In this document: positions 25,136-30,472 of the stretch, in pieces
Numbering within the stretch: the first letter of the stretch is position 1
Layout of the letters: each line of letters starts with the position of its first letter
NCBI GenBank assembly: GCA_002505405.1
Contig: DAVD01000012.1
Coordinates: 1-30,472 of the forward strand
DNA length: 30,472 nt
Source: Candidatus Poseidonia alphae
GTDB taxonomy: Archaea > Thermoplasmatota > Poseidoniia > Poseidoniales > Poseidoniaceae
Direction of reading: 5' to 3'
The notes under the pieces: generated by a model
The model's database searches: none
Told to the model about the DNA's origin: nothing
Seen by the model: the letters and a program-made list of their open reading frames with translations, nothing else
Position numbers and translations under genes: made by a program

Positions 25136-25831
25136 TCACAAATCAAGAAACGCGTCGTCGTATGAACGCATCTTGTTCACTCGGTCGGCCACCCCTTTTT
25201 CGGAAGAGCGCTTGCCAAGTGGAAGCCAAAGTGTTTCGTCTTCCCCCAACATAACGCTCACCCAACGGCCCATAACGAACAACCAATCCGATAAACGGTT
25301 GATGTAAACAAGGGCAATAGGGCGAATAGCATCATTGCCTTCGGTTTCAAGCAACTGTACCATTGAACGTTCCAGGCGACGGGCAACGCAACGAGCGACA
25401 TGCATCGTCGCCACTGGGCCTTCGCCCGTTGGCAGAATAAAACTCGTTAGTGGCGTGACATCTTCGAGCCAAGCGTCCATTTCCATAACGAGTAGGTTGG
25501 ATTGCTCCTCTCCGATAAGCGCCATGTATTCGGGCACTTCATCCGGCGGGCAAGCCAACTCAGCACCCAGGTCAAACAATTCATGTTGAAGACGCCCAAT
25601 GGCCTCAACCACAACAAGTTCTACCCGTTGTACGTTGTTTCGGTCGCCGCCATCTTCGTGGCCAGGCATTCTCTTGACTTCCATCAAAACACAGCCAAGA
25701 ATGCTGTTGAGTTCGTCGCACGTACCGACCGTCTCAAAGCGAGGGTCAGATTTCATCCGTCGCGACCCATCAACAAGTGAAGTTTCACCCTTATCGCCGC
25801 CTCCAGTATACACTCGTGTAATGCGAACCAT
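25136..25831 (-). CDS. ATP:cob(I)alamin adenosyltransferase, PduO type
   Basis: Makes adenosylcobalamin from reduced cobalamin and ATP. The 231 residues carry the ATP-binding N-terminus YTGGGDKGETSLVDG (from about 8), VGTCDELNSILG, LQHELFDLGAELACP, ARCVARRLERSMV with the key Arg and Glu, and YINRLSDWLFVMGRWV, all standard for PduO/MMAB. A loop of about 15 residues after LMEVKR is longer than usual. The product would serve B12-dependent enzymes such as methylmalonyl-CoA mutase, which is not in this window. It is last in a run with the DUF2203-like gene 24 bases upstream, and has a GAGG site before the ATG. Confidence 0.93.
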   Translation of the reverse strand: MVRITRVYTGGGDKGETSLVDGSRRMKSDPRFETVGTCDELNSILGCVLMEVKRMPGHEDGGDRNNVQRVELVVVEAIGRLQHELFDLGAELACPPDEVPEYMALIGEEQSNLLVMEMDAWLEDVTPLTSFILPTGEGPVATMHVARCVARRLERSMVQLLETEGNDAIRPIALVYINRLSDWLFVMGRWVSVMLGEDETLWLPLGKRSSEKGVADRVNKMRSYDDAFLDL

Positions 25832-25855
25832 GGGTCTGCCTCAAGTTACCGGAGG

Positions 25856-26341
25856 TCACGCCTCTATGAGGTGTTTACGGGAAGGGAATCCCTCTTCCAT
25901 TCGGTAATACCATTCAATGTCGGTTTCACCCATCCCCCAAGAAAACAAGGCCATGCGGCGGTCGACGACGCCGTACCATTCCAATCGCCCTGGATCCATG
26001 CAAACAATACGGGCACCGATTCCTTCCAACCGGGCAACATTGCCCTGCCATTGGCCGACCAATCCACCGAGTTGTTCTGCAACTTCCATCACGTGTGGAT
26101 GATCCATGGGGAATTGGTCGAGTAACACTTCCAATTCCTCGGTTAGGTCGTGAGCCTCATCGCTCATCGCTTGAAGAACCATGAGAACATTGATCGCTTC
26201 TTTGAGGGAATGCCTCGCTTCCTCAATGGTGACAATTTTCGCCCCGTCTGGAAGTGGATAAGGCAATTCTACTTCCGGCTCCAAGGCGTCCAATTCCATT
26301 GGAAGCCCTGTAAACAATGGTTCGTCTTGGTGTATACTCAC
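25856..26341 (-). CDS. DUF2203-like protein
   Basis: 161 residues. The order VTIEEARHSLKEAINVL, a long helical pair, then GIGARIVCMDPGRLEW, ALFSWGMGETDIEWYYRMEEGF resembles the DUF2203 family, whose members end in a similar CWRLGE...WHxxxxGF segment. The function of that family is not known to me. An acidic 35-residue N-terminal arm is added. The start is a GTG that overlaps the stop of a 31-codon gene (GTGA), so translation is probably coupled. It is cytoplasmic with no membrane helix. Confidence 0.75.
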   Translation of the reverse strand: MSIHQDEPLFTGLPMELDALEPEVELPYPLPDGAKIVTIEEARHSLKEAINVLMVLQAMSDEAHDLTEELEVLLDQFPMDHPHVMEVAEQLGGLVGQWQGNVARLEGIGARIVCMDPGRLEWYGVVDRRMALFSWGMGETDIEWYYRMEEGFPSRKHLIEA

Positions 26342-26433
26342 GGGTGTTCCTTAATTTGGCGACCTTTAGGTTCATCGGATGCTTCGAATGTAAGAACGCC
26401 GTTTTTGGACGTAAATCGGCTCTCCGCTTTCAT
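26338..26433 (-). CDS. 31-residue microprotein, translationally coupled on both sides
   Basis: This short frame begins at an ATG overlapping the stop of the upstream membrane-protein gene (ATGA, 26430-26433) and ends in a TGA overlapping the GTG start of the DUF2203-like gene (GTGA, 26338-26341). It exactly fills the gap between the two. The peptide is hydrophilic, rich in Lys, Arg and Glu, with one probable beta hairpin (RFTSKNGVLTFEA) and a basic tail (KGRQIKEHP). Perfect 4-base junctions on both sides are strong evidence for translation. Whether the peptide itself acts or only keeps ribosomes moving is open. Confidence 0.65.
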   Translation of the reverse strand: MKAESRFTSKNGVLTFEASDEPKGRQIKEHP

Positions 26434-26720
26434 TGACCCACCGGGATTGTCAAAGGGTTGCTCATCGGAACTTGGCGGGAACGGTAGAACTTGTAGCCGC
26501 CCATAGCAAAGAGGCCACCCCACATGGCGAGCTCAAGGACGAGAACAAAGTAGTAGATTGGGCCGAGGGATTTCAGCAGTGCTGTCGCATCATAGGGCAA
26601 TCCGTAGATGGCGAGGTAAGCGGTTTGGGAAAGGAGGCTTGAAGAGAACCAAATCATGACTGCAAACCAGAGGATGTTACCAGCAGGCCAGTCGTTTGTC
26701 GCCTCTTGTGGTTCTTTCAT
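26430..26720 (-). CDS. Small two-helix membrane protein, unknown function
   Basis: 96 residues with two or three hydrophobic helices: about 15-38 (ILWFAVMIWFSSSLLSQTAYLA) and 53-75 (YYFVLVLELAMWGGLFAMGGYKF), with polar ends. The spacing WFxxxxWF is notable but I recognise no family. It heads the run leading to the cobalamin adenosyltransferase and has its own TATA box 25 bases upstream. The last bases overlap the 31-codon gene as ATGA. A role in cofactor uptake is a guess from position only. Confidence 0.72.
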   Translation of the reverse strand: MKEPQEATNDWPAGNILWFAVMIWFSSSLLSQTAYLAIYGLPYDATALLKSLGPIYYFVLVLELAMWGGLFAMGGYKFYRSRQVPMSNPLTIPVGQ

Positions 26721-26740
26721 GTTACTAAATCAACCTTGAA

Positions 26741-26750
26741 GGATATAAGT
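26741..26750 (-). promoter_or_regulatory. TATA element of the four-gene cobalamin run
   Basis: On the minus strand acttatatcc is centred about 25 bases before the ATG at 26720, predicting a leaderless transcript. It lies in a 78-base gap, which separates this run from the rlmH pair upstream. Confidence 0.6.
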
Positions 26751-26798
26751 CCTCGTTTCTATTGAGCGCCTCAGAGCAGGAAACCGGAAACAAATATC

Positions 26799-27560
26799 CT
26801 ATTCGGAGTCATCAAAACGGCTTGGGAACATCTCTTCCGAGCCCCCTAGGGCACGAAGCGCCTCATTCAGAGCCAGAATCCATTCGCTAGCAACAGAAGG
26901 TTGACCCCCTGCGTCCTCAAAGGACTCCTGCCATTTTTGGGCTTCGGTAGCGTTACCGTTGAATCTGTGAATTGAAGCTAGAGCGATGTAAGCCATCGGG
27001 TTCAAATGCTCTTCATCAGCATCCCAGCCTTTCTCAAAGCAGGTAATCGCACCTTGTGGACCTTCCAACTGACCGCGCTGCAGAGCGACCATTCCAGCTT
27101 GGCTCCATGCGAGTGGAAGCCGCCCGATCAAGAGACCTCTGAAAACCATCCATGTTTGCCCACCGCCGAGAACGACCAGTGCGAGAAAACCTGCCCATTG
27201 TTCGAGCTGATTGAGGTCGGGCCACGTCAGGACCATGAGTCCGCCAGCTCCGACACAAAAGAGAAACCCAGACATTGGAGCAATGAACACGTCCCGTCGT
27301 GTTTGGACCATATGGTGAACCCCAACAAGAACTCCGTAAGACCCCATCACCAAAACAAGGGAGAGCAAAATGTTCAGTGCCATAGGGCGAGGCGCAGATT
27401 CTCCAAGGAGCGAAAGGGCCGTTACGGAAGCGAGCAGCCATCCAAACCGTCGTGAAATTTCAGGAAAAGGTTGGTGCCTGCTACCGGCCAAAAGAGAGGC
27501 TGAGACAACCCCCATCGAGATGAATACGAGGATTTTTCCAACGGCAGCATCGATGATCAT
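26799..27560 (-). CDS. Membrane protein with C-terminal TPR-like domain
   Basis: 253 residues. Five to six hydrophobic helices fill the first 155 residues (from KILVFISMGVVSASLLAG to GFLALVVLGGGQTWMVFRGLL), followed by a cytoplasmic helical part with a TPR-like pair (MVALQRGQLEGPQGAITCFEKG; YIALASIHRFNGNATEAQKW) and an acidic end. An AGGAGA site is 4 bases before the ATG. It follows rlmH by 37 bases on the same strand, so they are likely cotranscribed. No family recognised. Confidence 0.75.
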   Translation of the reverse strand: MIIDAAVGKILVFISMGVVSASLLAGSRHQPFPEISRRFGWLLASVTALSLLGESAPRPMALNILLSLVLVMGSYGVLVGVHHMVQTRRDVFIAPMSGFLFCVGAGGLMVLTWPDLNQLEQWAGFLALVVLGGGQTWMVFRGLLIGRLPLAWSQAGMVALQRGQLEGPQGAITCFEKGWDADEEHLNPMAYIALASIHRFNGNATEAQKWQESFEDAGGQPSVASEWILALNEALRALGGSEEMFPSRFDDSE

Positions 27561-27597
27561 TACATCTCCTCAACCGAGGTGAATCATCGGTTGAATA

Positions 27598-28032
27598 TCA
27601 TGCTTTGTGATAGCCCGAACCGCGGGAAATTTCCGTTGCCCGGTAGAGTTGTTCAACGAGCATGACCGATGCAAGTTCATGAGGAAAGGTCATCGGTGAA
27701 AGTGAGAGTCTGGAAAGACCGGTGACGGTATCATCCTTTGGCCATCCTTCAGCAGGACCGATGGCGAGGTGGACATCTCCGGTTGACAAACCCCATTGTT
27801 CCACGCGTTTTGAGAACGGAATTGACGACTCAAGAATGCCTCCCTCGTCCAAGAGAACAAGTTCTCCGCTCATCGCAAGGAGTTGAGTGACGTAGGATTG
27901 TGGGGTGAGTTTCCCCGAGTGCATAACACAACGAATGGACCGCTGTTCCAAGCGTTTGCCATACATTTCAATCAGCATGGCCGAGGCCTTGTCTTTCGTT
28001 TTCCCATGGAGGTGAACGGTAATTCGGCCCAT
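27598..28032 (-). CDS. rlmH: SPOUT methyltransferase RlmH (23S rRNA pseudouridine-1915 N3-methyltransferase)
   Basis: The 144 residues align with bacterial RlmH in its whole length: a short first strand (GRITVHLHGKTKD), LVLLDEGG, FSKRVEQWGLSTGDVHLAIG, then the SAM-binding knot with IGPAEG at 91-96 (bacterial form IGGPEG), LSPMTFPHELASVMLVEQLYRA and the C-terminal GYHK. The conserved GYHK / YHRE end is used for the substrate ribosome in bacteria. An upstream frame up to 28371 has no family match, and would run through the divergent gene, so the ATG at 28032 with an AGAGG-like site is chosen. RlmH is mostly bacterial; here it is one of few archaeal cases I would expect. Confidence 0.85.
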   Translation of the reverse strand: MGRITVHLHGKTKDKASAMLIEMYGKRLEQRSIRCVMHSGKLTPQSYVTQLLAMSGELVLLDEGGILESSIPFSKRVEQWGLSTGDVHLAIGPAEGWPKDDTVTGLSRLSLSPMTFPHELASVMLVEQLYRATEISRGSGYHKA

Positions 28033-28082
28033 GCCCGGTCCTCTCGGGTTGAGTTCTTCAATCCCTTGCGCGATGAACAGGT

Positions 28083-28091
28083 CAATTAACC
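28083..28091. promoter_or_regulatory. TATA-like element between rlmH and the divergent gene
   Basis: caattaacc is centred 25 bases before the plus-strand ATG at 28112, fitting leaderless transcription. Its core ttaa is symmetrical, and it might also serve rlmH with a leader of about 30 bases. Confidence 0.45.
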
Positions 28092-28111
28092 AAAAGCACA
28101 GGTGGTTCCCC

Positions 28112-28453
28112 ATGGGATGGTGGCCTTTCGGGAAAAAATCAACGCCGTCCCGACCTGTTGTAAACGACCCTCTTCTCAAAGATACACGAACATGGATCAG
28201 CGAACTGCGCGATGTGTGTGAGATGAATTTTGACCAACCCGAAGAAGCGCGCCGACAAATTCGACACATGCAAGTTGAATGGCGAGACGCTACCGAAGAA
28301 GGTATGCTGAATCCATCCAATCGCGAGGGATTGGAAAGCAGAGCCTTCCGTCTTTTGACATGTACCGACAAAGAGTGGTTAGCGTGGCTGGATGATCTTG
28401 ATTTCTGGAAAGCAGGGTGGAAGCCTGAGAACGTTGAAGCGAACGAGAATTGA
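28112..28453 (+). CDS. Small cytoplasmic protein, unknown function
   Basis: 113 residues starting GWWPFGKK, a common pattern for short archaeal proteins whose aromatic N-terminus lies on the membrane or a partner. The rest is helical and charged: TRTWISELRDVCEMNF, EEARRQIRHMQVEWRDAT, AFRLLTCTDKEWLAWLDDLDFWKAGW. Tryptophan is unusually frequent. It is first in a probable operon with the GST-like and FGE-like genes (gaps 25 and 4 bases). An in-frame ATG at 28031 would overlap rlmH and adds no family-like sequence. No family recognised. Confidence 0.68.
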   Translation: MGWWPFGKKSTPSRPVVNDPLLKDTRTWISELRDVCEMNFDQPEEARRQIRHMQVEWRDATEEGMLNPSNREGLESRAFRLLTCTDKEWLAWLDDLDFWKAGWKPENVEANEN

Positions 28454-28478
28454 ATAAGGGCAGTCCTCAGCCTTCACC

Positions 28479-29174
28479 ATGGGTCAAACCCCAACCTTAC
28501 ACATGCTCTACACCTGCCCGTTTTGTTGGAAGGTCCGAGGATTAATTGAACACCTCGGAATGGACATCGAATACATTCCGGTCAATGGAATGAAAATCAA
28601 GAAGGAGGTTGCGTTCACAGACAACTGGGGGAAAGTTCCCGTCTTCACGGACGAAAACGGAAAGTACTTTGTTGATTCAACACCGCTTTTGAAGCACATA
28701 GATGCTGCATACAACGGCGGGAAACTGGCTGCTATGGGTGACGCTGATCGGCAAAAGCAGTGGCTTGAATGGGTTGACCTTCACATGTCTAAAGCAACCG
28801 TACCCATTCTGTATGGCTCTCTTGGTTCTGCTCTCAAAACGACAACTCGAATCTCTAAAATTGAGAAGTTCGGCTTCATCTCTAAGCGCCTGTATGCGTG
28901 GGCTGGATTTCCGATCATGTGGGGAATCATCGCAAGAAAGCGCGTCAAAAAGGACGGTCGGAAACCCAAACAACTCTGGCATGATTTGCTCAGCGAGTTT
29001 ACTAACTCGCACGACGGTGAAGATTTCTTCGGGGGTTCAAGCCCCGATTTGGTCGATTTCGCAGCCTTTGGTTACATGCGGTCAGTCTCTCCATTCCCCC
29101 AATTCAAACTGCTCACCGACCATGATGCTGGAATCTCATGGTACAACCGTATGGAACGCACGCTTGTGAAGTGA
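28479..29174 (+). CDS. GST-fold protein similar to membrane prostaglandin E synthase 2
   Basis: 231 residues. The N-terminal thioredoxin-like domain has LYTCPFCWKVRGLIEHLG with C13-P-F-C16, and WGKVPVFTDENGKYFVDST, where VP is the cis-Pro site and DST the Ser that holds the thiol ligand. The C-terminal helical domain ends GGSSPDLVDFAAFGYMRS ... ISWYNRMERTL, closely like the mPGES-2 pattern (GGxxPxLADLAVYGxLR ... WYxRxE). Both Cys kept suggests glutaredoxin-like redox work with a low-molecular-weight thiol; archaea of this kind lack proof of glutathione, so the thiol is unknown. A middle stretch (GFPIMWGIIARKRVKK) is hydrophobic then basic and may touch the membrane. Confidence 0.84.
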   Translation: MGQTPTLHMLYTCPFCWKVRGLIEHLGMDIEYIPVNGMKIKKEVAFTDNWGKVPVFTDENGKYFVDSTPLLKHIDAAYNGGKLAAMGDADRQKQWLEWVDLHMSKATVPILYGSLGSALKTTTRISKIEKFGFISKRLYAWAGFPIMWGIIARKRVKKDGRKPKQLWHDLLSEFTNSHDGEDFFGGSSPDLVDFAAFGYMRSVSPFPQFKLLTDHDAGISWYNRMERTLVK

Positions 29175-29178
29175 GAAC

Positions 29179-30051
29179 ATGGCTCGCCTTGGATCCATCG
29201 GCTTTCAAGAAGTCGCGTCGGATACACTTGTTCTTGGAACGAACAAAGGTGGATGGATTTACTCCAGTCAACGCCCCGCTTACGAAGTCCGCTTGCCGGC
29301 GTTTTTCATCATGAATGAATTCCTCACTCATGCGGATGTCGCAACAGCACTGGAAGCCCCTATTCCATCGTCTAAAGCCAACCTTCCGATGGACGACCTG
29401 ACGGCAAACGACGTTGTAGGGCTGTGTCAAACGATCATGGAATCTACAGAATTCAAAGCCTTTTCTGACGCTAACGAGGGTTCTTGGGAAGTCCGCCTTC
29501 CTTCTGAATCAGAATGGTATCTCGCTCAACAACAAGGCGTACTAGCGCTGAGCGCGGGTACAAACGAACGCCTTGCCGACGGCCCAGCGTCAAACAACCG
29601 CGGGGCCATGATGGACGGACGACCTCGCCCAAACGAATTCATCGGTCCGGCATCATCTCAATCCGCAGTGATGGCCATCCACCCTCGCAATGCAGCAGTA
29701 TTTGCAAAAGGAACGGTTCCATCGCAACGACCCCTTCCCGGCGTCTTTGCTCGATTGGTGCTCTCCCCGATCCGAACGGCCCCGCCTAAACGTGTGCCTT
29801 CATCCACCGATGCATGGGCCAACATTCGTTCTGAACTGCTTTGGACCACGCTTCTTGGAATTGTTCCATCCTTTGCGATACCAATAGCACGGGGCATGGG
29901 GGCTTACGCCATTGACGGATGGTTCAACCTCTTTTTCGGAGGGTTATGTGCTGGATTCATCACCGGTGCAATTTGGAGACCAAAGCGCCCTACCTTACGG
30001 TTTGAAGAAGTTCAATCCTCGGTGGTAGAATCCGATAGTGTGTCCCAATAA
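29179..30051 (+). CDS. Degenerate formylglycine-generating-enzyme-like domain with two membrane helices
   Basis: 290 residues, four bases after the GST-like gene. Two landmarks of the FGE-sulfatase (SUMF1) fold are seen: RPAYEVRLPAFFIMNEFLT at 32-50 (family: PxHxVxVxxFxIxxxxVT) and EVRLPSESEWYLAQQQG at 104-120 (family: xRLPTEAEWEYAARGG). Later family blocks with the active-site cysteines (CxxxCxR type) are missing, and only one cysteine occurs in the domain (GLCQ). The domain is shortened and probably binds rather than oxidises. Residues from about 218 to 270 form two membrane helices (LLWTTLLGIVPSFAIPIA; WFNLFFGGLCAGFITGAIW). The last 40 bases overlap the convergent malic enzyme gene. Confidence 0.72.
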   Translation: MARLGSIGFQEVASDTLVLGTNKGGWIYSSQRPAYEVRLPAFFIMNEFLTHADVATALEAPIPSSKANLPMDDLTANDVVGLCQTIMESTEFKAFSDANEGSWEVRLPSESEWYLAQQQGVLALSAGTNERLADGPASNNRGAMMDGRPRPNEFIGPASSQSAVMAIHPRNAAVFAKGTVPSQRPLPGVFARLVLSPIRTAPPKRVPSSTDAWANIRSELLWTTLLGIVPSFAIPIARGMGAYAIDGWFNLFFGGLCAGFITGAIWRPKRPTLRFEEVQSSVVESDSVSQ

Positions 30052-30472
30052 GACTCGCCGCGAATGGCATCTGCGGCACAGATTGTTGCCATATTGACAA
30101 TGTGTCGAACACCGTCTTGTCGCGCCACCAATTGAACAGGCCGGTCCATTCCTTCAAGAATCGGTCCAGTCATTTCAGCGTCTCCAAGTTCCTCCAATAA
30201 TTTGTAGGCAATGTTGGCTGCTGCAAGATTAGGTAAAACCAAAACGTTGGCTGGACCTTCAAGATTCATGAACGGATATTCATCTTGAACGAGAGTGTTG
30301 AGGGCCGTGTCCCCCTGCATGGGCCCATCAATAACCAGCGATGGGTCAAGTTCACGCGCCAATTCAACGGCGTCTTCGATGCGTTCACTTCGTTGGGCAC
30401 GGGTGGAGCCAAAGTTCGAAAACGAAAGCATAGCGACCTTTGGTATGATGCCAAAGCGACGAGCGACCTTTG
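30012..30472 (-). CDS. NADP-dependent malic enzyme, C-terminal phosphotransacetylase-like part, 5' partial
   Basis: The frame stays open to the window edge, so this is the C-terminal 150 or so residues. RFGIIPKVAMLSFSNFGST is the highly conserved block at the start of this part of MaeB-type malic enzymes, followed by LVIDGPMQGDTAL and NVLVLPNLAAANIAYKLLEELG and, near the end, DRPVQLVARQDGVRHIVNMA, all typical of the PTA_PTB domain. A stand-alone phosphate acetyltransferase is less likely because of the RVAMLSFSNFGS-type block. Malic enzyme converts malate to pyruvate with NADPH; the PTA-like part is regulatory. The 3' end overlaps the FGE-like gene by 40 bases. Confidence 0.87.
   Translation of the reverse strand, partial: KVARRFGIIPKVAMLSFSNFGSTRAQRSERIEDAVELARELDPSLVIDGPMQGDTALNTLVQDEYPFMNLEGPANVLVLPNLAAANIAYKLLEELGDAEMTGPILEGMDRPVQLVARQDGVRHIVNMATICAADAIRGESYWDTLSDSTTED

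Noticed and set aside
28033..28371. N-terminal extension of rlmH
   Set aside because: The added 113 residues have no match to the family and cross the divergent gene and its promoter.
30432..30472. 11-base direct repeat (agcgacctttg) 30 bases apart at the right edge
   Set aside because: Both copies are in frame inside the malic enzyme and encode KVA in a conserved region; coincidence of codons is enough.
1..30472. CRISPR array, insertion sequence, integrase or phage genes
   Set aside because: No regularly spaced repeats, terminal inverted repeats with transposase, or phage structural genes are seen; both tRNA genes are intact, without attachment-site duplications.

Overview
The window reads as a compact archaeal chromosome segment, most likely from a marine planktonic euryarchaeon (Marine Group II / Candidatus Poseidoniales-like, Thermoplasmatota). 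Archaeal signs are RadA rather than RecA, archaeal-type phosphoglycerate kinase, a Fap7-type adenylate kinase, an archaeal CDP-alcohol phosphotransferase, an initiator tRNA with an A1:U72 pair, and TATA-like boxes about 25 bases before start codons. The marine-group assignment is inference from gene content; no 16S gene or other decisive marker is present. There is no rRNA, CRISPR array, insertion sequence, integrase or phage gene.

Layout. 1-3250: 3' part of an isochorismatase-family hydrolase, pgk, tRNA-Thr(CGU) and an amidohydrolase (MTA/SAH or 5'-deoxyadenosine deaminase family). 3251-9642, minus strand: Fap7-like kinase, archaetidylinositol-phosphate-synthase-like protein, a 1072-residue surface protein with a poly-Asp cytoplasmic tail, a Ca2+/H+ antiporter and a small membrane protein. 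9735-13902: a helical-repeat protein, initiator tRNA-Met, a lipoprotein, radA and ftsZ. 13903-16863: a secreted CxCH protein, an acidic protein, an OsmC-family protein and NADP-type icd. 16930-20376: an 1148-residue protein with a long helical body and a C-terminal PIN nuclease domain. 20488-23646: a four-helix membrane protein, an MMPL/RND transporter and a small coiled-coil protein. 23648-25135: DHH phosphoesterase and Nudix hydrolase. 25136-28032, minus strand: rlmH, a membrane protein, then a tightly coupled run of a 96-residue membrane protein, a 31-residue microprotein, a DUF2203-like protein and ATP:cob(I)alamin adenosyltransferase. 28112-30472: a small protein, an mPGES-2-like GST, a degenerate formylglycine-generating-enzyme-like membrane protein, and the 3' part of a malic enzyme on the other strand.

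How it works together. Most genes are housekeeping: glycolysis (pgk), the TCA cycle and anaplerosis (icd, malic enzyme), nucleotide salvage or clean-up (deaminase, Nudix, DHH), cobalamin activation, lipid head-group synthesis, recombination and division. The chromosome is very compact. The longest gene-free stretch is about 170 bases (11485-11652). Three convergent gene pairs have directly abutting stop codons, one pair is separated by one base, and two pairs overlap. Several first-in-operon genes have a TATA-like box about 25 bases before the start codon, which suggests leaderless mRNAs, while several internal genes carry GGAGG-type ribosome binding sites or 4-base overlaps.

Least explained parts: the PIN protein, the surface protein with acidic then basic tail segments, the 31-residue coupled microprotein, the CxCH secreted protein, and the GST / FGE-like pair. 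I do not see a clear defence or mobile system.
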